DNA of 64,000 bases from Hanleya hanleyi (Eukaryota > Mollusca > Polyplacophora > Lepidopleurida > Hanleyidae). Both the position numbers and the translations under genes were made by a program. The stretch covers positions 99,281 to 163,280 of the forward strand of contig JAVTVY010037248.1 in the NCBI GenBank assembly GCA_036873755.1. Reading direction: 5' to 3'. Below are positions 10,386 to 21,179 of this stretch, in pieces (the stretch's first letter is position 1; each line of letters begins with the position of its first letter). Under the pieces are notes generated by a model. That model did no database searches. It saw only the letters and a program-made list of their open reading frames with translations, and was not told the DNA's origin.

Positions 10386-11470
10386 TCTTGTACGCTACGC
10401 TCGTATTTTGCTATCCTCATGCGATATGTAGCGCCAAATGTGAGAAACTTTGAGTGGGGGCGCTTGTTGGAATAGCCCTGTTTTATAAGTTTCTGCAACA
10501 ATGTTTTGTGACGTTCATTAAAATCGTCACATTTAACTCAGGATCTAGCAAATGCTACTAGGCGAGATATGTATACGCCATATGCAGGTCCCACTGGAAT
10601 ATTACTATCCAGAAAGGGATAGTTTACGATGTCGAAATTTTAATCATCTCTTTGTCATAAAGTCGACGAGAGAGAATGCCCGCTTCATTTTTATAGAGAT
10701 ATAGATCTAACTAAGATGTGGCTGTAGGGTTCTCTATAGTTTCCTTCAAATCCAGTGAAGGTGGATATATATCCTTCACTGCGTTATTTATATAGCGATT
10801 ATCCACAGCGAGAAGATCGTCTATATAGCGTTTGGTGAATGAGAAGAAACGGGCTTTCAATGGATCGATTTTCGAAAGCGCCTGCATATAGTTATATTCA
10901 TTAAAGAACAGATACAGGTCAGCCAACAGGGGTGCACAATTAGTACCCACTGGAATACCTATATGCTGTTGATATATTGTGTTGCCAAATTTCACATAGA
11001 TATTTTTCATGAGAAATTCAAGCAACTCTTTAAACGAAGAAACATCCCGTGAATGATATCGCTTGTATGTAGTAGAGCTAAAGAATGCTTTATGGCTTCC
11101 GACATTAATATATCTGCGATCAGTTTTCTTGACCACAGATAATATTAATGAACTTAGACGGTCAATAAGGTCCTGATGAGGGATTGCAGTACAGAGAGTC
11201 GAGAAATCCCATGTGGATACATGCCTGTACGGTATGTGACCTTTAGCATCAAGTTCTTCTGTAAGACATTTTGAGTTTTTCAATATCCACATACATTCAA
11301 CGCCAGAGTTCTTAGCAATTGTGGCGCAATACCTTTCCGAATTTTTTTTACCTCCTGAAGGGCCCTCGTCAATAGGATTGAAAGAAGCTTGGTGGTGCAG
11401 CACTGGGTGGTGCAGCTGTGTATGGTGATTTGTGTATTTTGGGAGTCCAGTATACGATATATTAACCACA
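10386..11470 (-). pseudogene. PLE reverse transcriptase, 5'-truncated and broken
   Basis: The minus strand contains the second half of the PLE RT. The 10711-11469 frame holds the STWDFSTLCTAIPH block, GIPVGTNCAPLLADLYLFF and RYIDDLLAVDN. The terminal part (10386-10710) continues in another frame after a small indel near 10640-10710. The 5' end (near 11400-11470) is scrambled: the GSRSCTTKLL region is rearranged next to an NHHTQLHHP stretch. It is the upstream neighbour, in the same orientation, of the 7331-10105 copy. Confidence 0.85.
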
Positions 11471-12255
11471 TGTGTAAACTTCTTTTATCTGGAATGATGT
11501 ATCTGTGATATATAGAGGCAGTAGACTCGCACAGTGGTGCTTGCTTAAAAAATATGTGAACGGTTATTTTGTGGAACGATATATCCGTGCTATATTGTGA
11601 CAGTATACTAGCACCATGGTGCTTATTTATATGATAATGGTTCTTACATCTGCAATTTTATATACTGGCAGACGAACCACTAATGCAGGGTTCTTTTGGA
11701 AATGACATATCCTTGATATATTTTGCAGGGTACTAGTGCCATGGTGCGTAACCCCAGGAATGGCACATCCTTGTTATATTTTGGCTATAGAATTGCACCA
11801 TGGTGCTTAGCCATACGGATATGGTGCTTTTATCTGGAATTACATACCTGTGATATATTGTGACAGTACACTAGCACCATGGCTCTTAAACATATGCGTA
11901 TGTCTATTATTTGTTGAATGGCATATCGTTGTTATATTGTGGCAGTAGACTGCCACGGTGCTTAACCGTATCGGTAAGATTATTTTACCTTGAATGATAT
12001 ATCCTTGATACACAGTAAATGTAAACAAAAACAATTGTGTTTAATCATATTAGTATGGTTCAACAATCCGAAAAGACATCTCCTTGAAATAGTATGTCAT
12101 AGTTAGACTAGCTTCATGGTGCTTAAACCTATGTGTATGGTTCTTTTATCTGTAATGACATACCCTTGCTATGATGTGACAGTCGACTAGCACAACGGTA
12201 CGTAATCATATGTGTATGGTTCTTTCATATGGAATGACATATCTATTGTGGAAGT
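11471..12255. repeat. Degenerate tandem array, ~60-110 bp units with GCACCATGGTGC
   Basis: Units built from CTTTTATCTGGAATGACATA, TCCTTGATATATTGTGACAG, TAGACTAGCACCATGGTGC and TTAACCATATGTGTATGG recur about eight times with irregular spacing (the GCACCATGGTGC-like palindrome is near 11612, 11737, 11795, 11876, 11950, 12110 and 12190). No coding potential. It abuts the broken 5' end of the PLE relic. Confidence 0.7.
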
Positions 12256-12915
12256 CGGTTACGAGATTGGAGAAAATCTGGTATACGTCATCAGCTCCTA
12301 TGCTACTTAGATCAAATTTGGGATAAAGTATATCATATTCTATCTCAGACAAAATCAAATATTTTGTGAATAGATGCCAATGAAATGAATAAATATTTAT
12401 TACAGTCAATCGACAGATCTGCATTATGACGTCATTTTCCTCTCCGCGTACAGCACGCACTCAATGGCGAGACAGAAAAGCCATCGAAGCGGGCAGAGTT
12501 ACAAATTTCTCTGACAAGATATTCTTGCATTCGTTGTATATGACGATCCCACTATAATCAAATATAATACATATGATGCTTTGGTAATCTTCAATGCTGA
12601 AAAAACGCACAGGGGAGAGTTTACCAACTCCGTCCATTTTGAGGCTGATTACATCTTTAATCAATAAAAGTAATAACTGCACATAGCACGGAGTGATGAG
12701 GTCCCGAAAACGTTATTCCTTTTTATTATTATTAAACTTCTCTTTTCTTGTCGTTTCTTCGTACGTACTTTCTTTAACAAATGATTCACAATATGGAGGA
12801 TGAATATCCACGTTGAAGTGTCTTCTGAATGACGAATGACGAAGTCGTCGCGTATAATGTACGAGGAAGAATTCACGTGAATAAACCGGACATTGATGTG
12901 GTAAACAGGACATAG
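12256..12915. other. Upstream region of the secreted-protein gene; no gene seen
   Basis: About 650 bp of AT-rich sequence with only small minus-strand ORFs of no recognisable content. It lies immediately upstream of the TATA box at 12923 and so probably includes the proximal promoter of the gene starting there. I could not identify specific factor sites with confidence. Confidence 0.35.
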
Positions 12916-12922
12916 CTGGTCT

Positions 12923-12929
12923 ATATAAA
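12923..12929 (+). promoter_or_regulatory. TATA box of the three-exon secreted-protein gene
   Basis: TATATAA within CTATATAAAC. Transcription would start about 30 nt downstream, near 12953-12960. That leaves a 5' UTR of roughly 50 nt before the ATG at 13004, which is directly followed by a splice donor. The spacing is what a TATA-driven gene would show. Confidence 0.55.
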
Positions 12930-12954
12930 CAGAGAAATATTAACTTTTCGACAA

Positions 12955-13006
12955 CCACTTCTTGATTCTCAAGAAAAGGCCTTCGCTGGAAAACCAGATC
13001 GAGATG
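12955..13006 (+). CDS. Exon 1: 5' UTR plus lone start codon
   Basis: Short first exon ending GATCGAGATG (ATG at 13004-13006), followed immediately by the strong donor GTAAGT (13007). Only the initiator methionine is coded here. The next exon (21045) opens with ATT in the required phase 0 and codes for a signal peptide. The exon start is estimated from the TATA box. Intron 1 (13007-21044) is about 8 kb and holds SINE, PLE and inverted-repeat elements. The exon chain was found by eye and needs transcript support. Confidence 0.55.
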
Positions 13007-14790
13007 GTAAGTTGCACTAAGGGGGTTATACTTGCGGTATATTATTAGGTTTTCTTAATAATTATTTGACAACGTTAAAATTAAATATTGAATACTATTA
13101 TGTACTGTGCAAATAATTCTTTGACTTTGACTCGTATGCAGTGCCAAGTTTAATAAGAATTGTAATAAATGTATATTTCAGGTTACGGTCAACCCATACC
13201 TTTCCATACAACCGTAATGTTGATCCAGTAGTGCACTGAATCTTTTTGAAAAAAAAAATATTCGTATAATGCCGATTCAAATACTGAAATAGTTAGAATT
13301 CTATAATATAACAATTTAGAAAAGTTCGATTTTCGCTCTTACATAATATATAGTACATTTAAGCCGGATGAACACATCTTGAGGAAAATAATTTTTCTAA
13401 TGTTAGCGTCCACATATGAACGGGTATACACCGTCTCAATGTAAAAAAAATTCTCACACAATCCCGACAATTGTTTCTGGCGGAAATCGAGCCATACCGT
13501 ACGAAACATCACAGCGAATTCAGTCGACGAGGCAATCAAACTGACTCGGAATTTGTTCATGTTAATATTTGAGTTGAATATGATAGAAACTTTGTCAAAT
13601 ATATCACATTAGTATATTTAGTAGAGTGTCTCCCTGTATATATTGTAATGAGATAAAACTGCATATTCCCCGGTCACGGGGTCGTATACTGCCCGCTGAA
13701 CTGCATATTCCATCAAACGGAAATAATTACAACAGAGGGAGGGCAATATGCACAGCCGACGGGCAACAAAACTGCATATTACCCTCAAAACAAGTCAATA
13801 TCTTCATAAAAAAATTGAAAGGCCGCCTTTCGTTACGCACCGGTGAGCATGGCTGTTCAACCCACTGCTGTGGCCAGCATATACAGCATTGGTCTGTGTG
13901 ACTGACTGATCTGAGTGACGGCGGAGCACTTCGCCCTAATGTCCAATCAATGTTCGCTGAAGAACAAGTTCAAATTAAATTGAGTACGCATGGGACCACA
14001 AAGAAAATAAACGAGTTTGTCTCAAGCTAGATACATGTAGATATAGCCTAATAATTTCATAACTATGTGTGTTACCGTATGTCAAATTGATATCGATGTG
14101 GATTGTCTTTAATATTCGATCCGTAATATAGTCGTGGATGCGTGTTTTCTATACTTGATGTAACTGGTGTATCGCCATGAACGGACGACTTTCACGTCGC
14201 CTGATAACTTAGGTAGAGGTTGCCAACAAGGCGGTCGCCTTTCGTCATATTTGTTCTTCTTGTGCTCCGAAATTTTGAGTACCGGTAATTGTGATTCGTC
14301 AAAATTTTGACGTCAAGGGTATAACGGTGGAGGAAATTAAGGCTCGCTAAACTCGAAAACAAGACATTAAAACAATATGTTATGGGGATATACCTTCCAC
14401 ATGTTGGATACCACTTTCTGTACTGATTTGACAAAAGTTCGGGACAAAAATAATAGGGCAAAACTCGTCATTTCATAAAAAAAAATGGCAACGTAGGATG
14501 CTCAGCATTCTTTGGGGGGAAAAGTAGTGATGATAAAGCAGTTAACTCTATCCAAACTTAACAATTTATTATCTGATCTTCCCTACCAAGATGCTAGCAT
14601 ATTGAAGGAATGAGAAAGTATAGTTTCAAAATCAGTTCGAATGATGGTCCCGATAGAATTTCCGACAAAAAGATCATATATATATATACGATCATAAAAG
14701 CGCAGGTGTACGTAAGGTAGATTTCAAAACTTTTATACTTTCGTGAAATTATCTTGTGTTAAAAATAGACTAATCGAAGATTTCTGGGTT
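13007..14790 (+). other. Intron 1, proximal part; no recognised feature
   Basis: AT-rich intronic sequence after the donor at 13007. Small ORFs on both strands show no recognisable domain, and I see no repeat until the tRNA-SINE material at about 14795. Confidence 0.4.
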
Positions 14791-14794
14791 AAAA

Positions 14795-15131
14795 AGAGAC
14801 TAATGAAATCCCGCTGACAACCAATTTTTTCTTTCTCTCTCAAAAATCATTTCATATGTATATTTGCTTAGTGGCGGGTTATACGCCATACCAAATATCA
14901 TTTCTTCATTATAAAGTCAGTTGCACACATTGCAACACCGAGAGAGAAGGTTGGTCATCACAGGGACAATCCACGGGTGTAAGTAGCTCAGTCGGTAGTG
15001 CATCGGCGCGTTAAACCGGGATGGTAGGTTCGAATCCTGCTGACGACCAATATATTCTTTCTTCCTCAAAACTCAATTCATATGTATATATGATTAGTGA
15101 CGGGCTGTACGCCATATCAAATATCATTTCC
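14795..15131 (+). mobile_element. tRNA-derived SINE, one tail fragment and one copy with a tRNA head
   Basis: The second copy (about 14975-15131) has a tRNA-like head with A box TAGCTCAGTCGG (14984-14995) and B box GGTTCGAATCC (15027-15037), and continues into a body GCTGACGACCAATATATTC ... TGATTAGTGACGGGCTGTAC ... ATATCAAATATCATTTC. The preceding 14795-14913 repeats only the body (CCGCTGACAACCAATTT ... CTTAGTGGCGGGTTATAC ... CAAATATCATTTC). The acceptor arms do not pair, so it is not a working tRNA gene. The pol III promoter boxes plus a shared non-tRNA body indicate a SINE family. Confidence 0.7.
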
Positions 15132-15804
15132 TAATTGAGAGGTCTACTCCTGGGTCTTGCTTTCTCATCACGTAATTATGAAGGACGAATGGTAGCCTGA
15201 AATCGTAATGAGTTTTGGCTTTGAGTACTGGAATCTTTGGAACAGGCTTCTCATATGAGAATTCAAGAGAAATTACAGACAGTGTATAGTTTTCATCCCA
15301 CCTGGTCCAACAAGAATGTGAGATTTTAATAATAAACATGTATTTTACACGACGTTTTCTAGCGATAGGAATATATTTCATCTCAGACTTGTTGAACCAA
15401 GATGGGACCGTATTGATCCTCGTGAATTTTCGTAAAAAATACGATTCCGTCCTGCTTTCACCCTGTAACTGGTCTGAGTACTATTTCGGTCTCTTACGAA
15501 AGGCACCTGGAACCAGTAACCTGCGCTTTGAATCATGTACAAGCAATTTTGTTTTCAAGCTATTATGCTTACATAAAACTGGTGGCAAGAATATGTAAAA
15601 GCAATGTGTCAAGAAGTACATACTGGTATAAAAACAAATAAATGAGAAAATGTTTTGACGTTTGGTGGATATACGTATATCAATACCTATAAATTGTACA
15701 CCAGACACCAAGTTAAGATGATTGAGTTAAGAATTTTGAATAGAATACTTACAACAAACCGTTACAGAAATGCCTAATTGGATTAGTAGTAAAAAAAATC
15801 TACA
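15132..15804. other. Intron 1, middle part; no recognised feature
   Basis: No recognisable domain in the small ORFs on either strand and no repeats seen. Intronic filler of the secreted-protein gene. Confidence 0.35.
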
Positions 15805-15814
15805 GAAACATCCA

Positions 15815-16135
15815 GAAAATGGTTTTGTTCAACACCAAAAACGGTGTTGAGCTCAACACCAATAAATGGTGTTCATTTTGCACCGACATCATATATCTCC
15901 AACACCATTAATTGGTGTTGAGCCAGTATTAGCACTTGTCAATGAACACCAAAATATGGTGTCGAACCATTTTCAACACCATTGATTGGTGTTGACCAAC
16001 ACCATTATTTGGTGTTGAACTGGCCTCAACACCATTTTATAGTGCTCACATTGGTCAACACCATTTCTGAACACCACTTTATGTGGTTGATCAGCTCTCA
16101 ACACCCTATAAGGATGTTGGGCCAACACCATTTTT
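15815..16135. repeat. Cluster of CAACACC...GGTGTTG hairpins
   Basis: At least nine arms of CAACACCA or TGGTGTTG occur within 320 bp, mostly as short inverted pairs with 4-7 nt between arms (for example CAACACCAATAAATGGTGTT near 15854 and CAACACCATTAATTGGTGTTG near 15900). Spacing is irregular, about 25-45 bp. Arms and loops both vary. It may be a decayed palindromic tandem repeat or a recombination-prone hairpin cluster; no ORF covers it. Confidence 0.7.
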
Positions 16136-16483
16136 CTGGCTGTGCATGCTGTGGGAGTATATGAAGGCTCTTTAAAGACATATCAACACGTAACTATTGT
16201 CGAACTGTAAATACTCATTTATATACATGTATTTGAAAATTTGTATGTATATTTTCTCCTATAACAGGGACGGCGGAACAGGCTGGATATTTACAGCCGA
16301 AACAAAAACACGCGCACGACACAAAACCAACAAAAAAAGGCGAGAAAGAAAAAACGATAGAGTGAAGTGAAAAAACATAGATCTGTATTTAATGCAGATT
16401 TTGCGTATGAGGAGCACAAGAAAAAAATCATTCACATTCATAAGCTGAACTTCGTTCGGCTCCCTAACAAGTAGAAAAAATCT

Positions 16484-17222
16484 GTGTACATTATTGCAGA
16501 ATCTTATAAAAAGGGCTATACAACCAAGCGCCTCCAATGAAAGTTTCTCAAATTTGCTGATAAATATCGCAAGCTGTTAGCAAAATACGAGCGTAGCGAG
16601 CAAGATTTCTGGCGTTACGTTTCGTAACTTCTGTTTAATTCCGCTTAGCTCGGGGCTAGGGGCCTTATGAACTATGAACCGTGTGTTTTAAGCTGCTCAT
16701 GGTGTTCATATGAACAGTCACAATCAAAGCGTGACAGGGTGAGTGACTGAGTGAATATGATTTAACGTCCCTTTCAACACTATTTCAGTCATATCACGAC
16801 GTTTGATTCCTATTCTTTTTCACACCCGGAAACCACACGGGTAAGGTCCTATTCTTTTGGACACCTGGGACACCACTGGTGTGGTCCTATTCCTTTCCAC
16901 ACGGGTGCCCCAGTTAGTCTCCTCTGCGTGAGAGATACATCATACTCTAGATAATGAATTTACAACGAAAATTATATGGATTAAGAATATGGATACGATA
17001 CGGATTTGATACTTTTGGAGCCTCATGATGTCTTGCCGGTATCATTGCCGGTAACTATCTCCGCTTCTCTCCTGAACTTTTATATATACCATGATTTTTT
17101 CTTCTTCTTGAATTTGGAGCCAATGCTGTGATATGAATTACGTCTTTGGATTATGGTCGCGGAAATTCTTTAATGGACGACGGCTGAATATTGAATGACG
17201 AACTAGATGTTTGTATTTCGAT
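16484..17222 (+). pseudogene. PLE 3' end, junction and next-copy 5' end, interrupted by a SINE
   Basis: 16484-16626 matches the last ~45 codons of the PLE protein (compare KFLKFGDTYRMLIAKYER at other copies), ending at GTTACGTTTCGTAAC. The PLE junction block follows (TAATTCCGCTTAG, GGGGCTAGGGGCC, ATATGAACAGTCACAATC). After the SINE at 16736-16925 the junction resumes (AGATACATCAT, TTACAACGAA, GATACGGATTTGATAC) and runs into the 5' coding part (ATGGACGACGGCTGAAT) up to about 17222. It is diverged and non-coding. Confidence 0.7.
16736..16925 (-). mobile_element. SINE inserted in a PLE junction, flanked by a GCGTGA duplication
   Basis: On the plus strand it begins AGGGTGAGTGACTGAGTGAA and carries TTTAACGTCCC and TATTTCAGTCATATCACGACG, the shared 3' tail of local SINEs and LINEs read in reverse. 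The body has repeated TCCTATTCTTT and CACAC blocks. Flanks are GCGTGAC (16729-16735) and GCGTGAG (16926-16932); the uninterrupted PLE reads AGCGTGACTGAAATACATC, so the flanks are a target-site duplication of about 6-7 bp. Confidence 0.7.
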
Positions 17223-17690
17223 TGAAATGCTATTTAATATTTAAATTATTTATACTTCCGAACATCATCATTTGCTTGACGGCGAATAGTTGAAAAAGAT
17301 GTTAGGAGAAACAACAAAACAGGCAAAACAAAAAGTTTACACAGGCGAAGATTTCATGTTTATTGCTCGGAAATACGCTAGAACGCGTCTCCGGCCATGT
17401 AAGACCCCTGGATCCTCCGGGGCCTAGGCGTCCCTTGCACCCTGGTCTATTGTGCTGTGATAATGGCTGCTCCAATCTCAAATTGCTTCCGCCGTGCCTT
17501 TATAAAGGAGGTGAATAAAGAAATATATACATAATACTCGCACATGATCAGTGTGCGTTAATGTAGAGCTGAACTTGGAAATCGTTATTTTAAGGGGAAT
17601 TTAATATGCAATCTAATATTGTTGATGGCTAAATTTTATTTGTTTAAATGTAGATGTAATGATCATTATTCACAGGTGGTTGTTCTTATT
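17223..17690. other. Intron 1; no recognised feature
   Basis: AT-rich start followed by a short GC-richer part near 17380-17510. I recognise no gene or repeat family. Confidence 0.35.
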
Positions 17691-17691
17691 A

Positions 17692-17737
17692 GATTACAAC
17701 ACATATAAGGGAAGTGGGAAGAGGTGCCGACATACTG
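17692..17737. repeat. 46-bp segment identical to 1073-1118
   Basis: The 46 nt starting GATTACAACACATATAAGGG and ending GCCGACATACTG are the same, base for base, as 1073-1118 inside the gypsy integrase relic. Flanks on both sides differ. In the relic the segment interrupts an otherwise typical integrase spacing, so it looks like an inserted or exchanged short repeat. Confidence 0.75.
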
Positions 17738-19024
17738 GCAGAGCCACATGACTTCACAGTATAGTCTTCCGGTTAACCTATTCTAAAGCACATACCAAGA
17801 ATCTAACGACTCACAAGTAGTAGGAAGCCCTGAAATTCCTTCCGAAAAATGAAGCCGAGGCTGAATCACGTGATGAGTCTCGTCGTGCTGACGTCACATC
17901 CGGTCACGTGACATTTGGGTCAAATTTTCACATCCGTGTCACTTCCGGTGACCTTATGTCCGGTCACGTGACAGCCCAACAAGAGTGATCTCCCCCTACA
18001 TAAGACCCCAGTGATATGTTAGGTCAATCATGGCGCATTGGATAATTTTTAATCTGATTGGAAACCCACTCATGGACATTTGCGGTATAGGGTGTGGCCT
18101 CTTGTTTTTTTTTTCATCTCGAGCTATAGAATACGATGGGAGGGGTCTAAAGGCCAAGCGTTGAATTTTTTTGAAAAGTTACCTCGGGCATGCGCACTTG
18201 GCAGGCATATCGAGGTGGACGTTTTGGGGTCTAGGAGGACCCATATTGGCCCCATTGGGTCGTGTGAGGTGTCCTAGTGAAGCACTCGTTGGGTTGCGTC
18301 CAACTGGATCGGCGTGGGGTGCACCAGACGTCATTCTGGGCATGCGCAGTAGAAAAAAATATTTGATGGACGTTTTGGAGTCTAGGTGGACGATCCCTGG
18401 TCCGAGTGGGGCGTATGAGGTATCCGTGTGAAGCATTCGTGGGAGACCGTCCAACTGAATGGGTGTGGGTGGGAATGATGTCATTCTGCGCATGCTCAGT
18501 AGAAAAAAAGGATATCTGAATGGGCGTTTTGGGGTCGATATGGACCATTAGTGGTCCGATTGGGCCGTATAAGGTGTCATCCTGAAGCTGTCGTAGGGGA
18601 GCATCCGATTGGACTAGTGTGTCGTCCGTTTGCAACATTCTGCGCATGCGCAGACAGGGAATTGTAAGAAAAAGGTATTGCAAGGGATGTTTTGGGGTCG
18701 AGGTGGGCCCATAGTAGGCGTACTGGGTCGGGGGGGCGGGAGGGGGGTACCCATGTGGAATCATAGAAGTGACAAAGTTGTTCCGTATAAACGCATGGAC
18801 GCACTAACGATGGTGAGTGCGTTTGTGTTTGTGTGTGCGAGTGAGTGGGCGTGTATTCGTGTGTGTGTGTATGCGCGCGTGCGTGTGAGGAATTGAGTGA
18901 GTGAGTGGTCAAATAAGGTCGTGTGGTGTGTACACCATTAGCCTCAGTCTGTGTCCACCGCATGCGTATTAACGCCATGATACAGATGAGAGAACAACAA
19001 CAACAAGGATGACCGGTCAATCAT

Positions 19025-19030
19025 TTTATT
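19025..19030 (-). terminator. Polyadenylation signal AATAAA (minus strand)
   Basis: TTTATT on the plus strand gives AATAAA on the minus strand, 123-128 nt beyond the putative stop at 19153. The same signal in the same context (GTCAATCATTTTATT) is kept in the related element at 35940-35955. Confidence 0.5.
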
Positions 19031-19152
19031 CTCCCCTCCAGTACATCATACCCACGCTGGGGGAGCTGCGTTGTGTATGTTTACAATTCTCGTATGTTCT
19101 TGTCCAATCAGAGGCCGCCATTTCAGAAAGTTCAATCTTCGACCAGTGTAAC

Positions 19153-19690
19153 CTAAGCGTCGTCGGGCAGTGCAGGATACCGTTGAGGCAGCATGTCCTG
19201 AAACAGTTGTTTGCGCATTCTGATCGCATTTTCCAGGGCCTCGGTGGGTGGTCCTCTTCCAAGTGACGCTTTGTCTTCATGATGGACCTATGCGTGGGGT
19301 CGCTTTTCATTTCAAGCGGCAGCAGGCTATACTCTTCATAGATCGCCATGGCTGTTCCCCTAATGGTCGGGCGCATTTGGATGTACGCCTGTTGTGATTT
19401 ATTCTGTGCGGTGTTTTCGATTACCACAGCATGGGTATTAATAGCTTCATGCACAATACAATCCTAATAGGTAGGTTCTTCCTCACTTCCTTGGGATGTA
19501 GGCCGACTATATGAGGTCAAGCTCATCGTATCAGTAAATAGACCACCGGCAGTTTCTGTTTTCGTATCATAGTCTGCCTCCTCAGTGGGCTCCTCTGAGT
19601 CTCCAATCCCATGGATATTCGTCTGATGTCGCATCATATCGTAATGTCTGGTGAACGTGCGTTCGCACTCAGAGCATACCGTTGAAAAAG
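19153..19690 (-). pseudogene. Decayed gene with a C2H2 zinc finger inside the inverted-repeat element
   Basis: Minus strand. From 19680 down, the frame reads a clear C2H2 finger (VCSECERTFTRHYDMMRHQ, C-x2-C-x12-H-x4-H), then an acidic/serine stretch (DSEEPTEEADYD), then an in-frame TAG near 19468. The same frame stays open to 19026, but after residues KRHLEED (near 19265) a second frame gives a more protein-like end (ALENAIRMRKQLFQDMLPQ) and stops at 19153, followed by AATAAA at 19030. So there is one stop and one probable frameshift. A TGA lies five codons before the first finger cysteine, so the upstream part may be a separate exon. I do not recognise the family. Being in the middle of the element and partly kept in a second copy (35880-36250), it is the best candidate for an element-encoded protein. 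Confidence 0.5.
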
Positions 19691-20763
19691 CCCCTCATCT
19701 CCCCCACACGCACTACATTGCACCTACGAAACTCCCCTTTCTCTACTACTACCGAGTGATCTATAAATAGAACAGGGGTTTTCCTCAGAAAATGTCCCGA
19801 AATATTAACCCTGACAGTTTCTGCTTCCTGTACTACTAAACTGGATTACTTCCCTTGACTTTTTCTTCACCGAAATTGAGACTACACTATCTCAACAACA
19901 ACAACAACATTCTCATTTCTATGACGCCGTTTTTTTCTGTGAAAACATGCACCCACCCATGACTTGACCGGCCTGGAGAAGCCCTTCACATGATGGGTAC
20001 CCTTCCTGACCCAGTACGCCCACTATGGGCCCACCTCGACCCCCTAAACATCCCTTGCAATGCCCTTTTACCACAATTCCCTGTCTGCGCATGCGCAGAA
20101 TGTTGCAAACGGGCGACACACTAGTCCAATCAGATGCTCCCCGCGAGGAATTCATGATGACACCTCATACGGCCCAATCGAACCAGGGATGTTCCACCTA
20201 GACCCCAAAACGTCCATTCAAATACAATTTTTTCTACTGCGCATGCGCAGAATGATGTCAGTTCTACCCCACACCCATCCAGTTGGAGGCTCCCCCACGA
20301 GTGCTACACGATGACACCTCACACGACCCAATCAGACCATTATAGGCCCTCCTAGATCCCAGAACGTTCACCTCGATCTGCCTGCTGAGTGAGCATGCAC
20401 ACGGTAACTTTCAAAAAATTCAACGCATGGCCTCGAGACCCCTCCTATCGTATTCTACAGCTCGAGATGAAGGAAACAAGGGGCCACACCCTATACCACA
20501 AATGTCCATGAGTGGGTTTCTCATAAGGTTAAACATTATCCAATGCGCCATAATGAACCTAACAGACCACTGGGGTCTAATGTAGGGGGAGATCACTCTT
20601 GTTGGGCCGTCACGTGACCGGACGTGACCTTTGACCCAGGTGTGACCCAGATGTCACGAGACCGGATGTGACGTCATCGTGACGTTAGCACCACCTGACT
20701 CCACACGTGACTCAGCCTCAGTCTTATTTTTCGGGGGAATTTCGGGGCTTCCTACTACTCTCA

Positions 20764-21044
20764 CTCTTTATTATAAAATAGATAAGAAATCGTTAATTAG
20801 TTTAATTAGTCTTACTAAAGTTCGCATTTACAGGTTATATCAATTTTAGATACAATTTTATTTAGATGTTCACGTTTATGCGTTCTGATCACTGACAATT
20901 CAAATGTGTTGTTCATGTAATGCTACAAACATTACAACTCACATAATGAACGAAATGCGAAAATGTAATGAATTATTCTTATAATATCGAAATGCGAAAA
21001 TGTAATGAATTATTCTTATAATGTAGATATCATTTTGATTTCAG
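20764..21044 (+). other. Distal intron 1 with a 34-bp tandem duplication
   Basis: Intron end. CGAAATGCGAAAATGTAATG plus the following ATTATTCTTATAAT occurs twice in tandem (20949-20986 and 20987-21022), just upstream of the exon 2 acceptor (CATTTTGATTTCAG, AG at 21043-21044). Confidence 0.5.
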
Positions 21045-21110
21045 ATTTTCAAGGTAGTCATCATACTTCTCTCAGCCTCGGGCTTCGTTCGAACCTGCTG
21101 TGGTTATGAG
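21045..21110 (+). CDS. Exon 2: signal peptide of the secreted-protein gene
   Basis: 66 nt, exactly 22 codons, bounded by acceptor TTGATTTCAG and donor GTAGGT. Joined to the lone ATG of exon 1 it starts MIFKVVIILLSASGFV and continues RTCCGYE. That is a classical secretion signal: hydrophobic core, small residues, then a polar stretch. Both introns are phase 0, which matches exon 1 and exon 3. It is too short to appear in ORF scans. Further exons between 21110 and 27907 cannot be excluded. Confidence 0.6.
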
Positions 21111-21179
21111 GTAGGTACAGTATCCATCTAATTTGTATAGGACAAAATGAGGCACAAATCCAATAACTGATTTTAAAGA

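Larger units (their letters stand above)
17816..20760. mobile_element. 2.9 kb long inverted-repeat element with satellite monomers and a zinc-finger relic
   Basis: Left end RAGTAGTAGGAAGCCC at 17815-17830; right end is its reverse complement, GGGCTTCCTACTACT, ending at about 20759. Inverted similarity extends several hundred bases inward, including ACGTCACATCCGGTCACGTG on the left against the matching arm at 20590-20700. Flanks TCAC (17811-17814, and 20761-20764) may be a 4-bp target duplication. Each arm also contains satellite monomers of ~150 bp with GACGTTTTGGGGTC and TGCGCATGCGCA (18215-18690 left, 20050-20400 right). The centre has a GT-rich stretch (18810-18890) and a decayed minus-strand gene (19153-19690). 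I recognise no known transposase; the superfamily is open. Confidence 0.7.

Noticed and set aside
14975..15048. Functional tRNA gene
   Set aside because: A and B boxes are present, but the acceptor strands do not pair and the sequence continues into a repeated SINE body.
15815..16135. CRISPR-like array
   Set aside because: Arms are short inverted pairs with irregular spacing, not identical direct repeats with uniform spacers, and the DNA is eukaryotic.
18171..20314. Several 60-180 residue ORFs on both strands in the satellite arms
   Set aside because: They recur as monomer translations in multiple frames and have no domain; only the C2H2 piece at 19470-19690 is protein-like.
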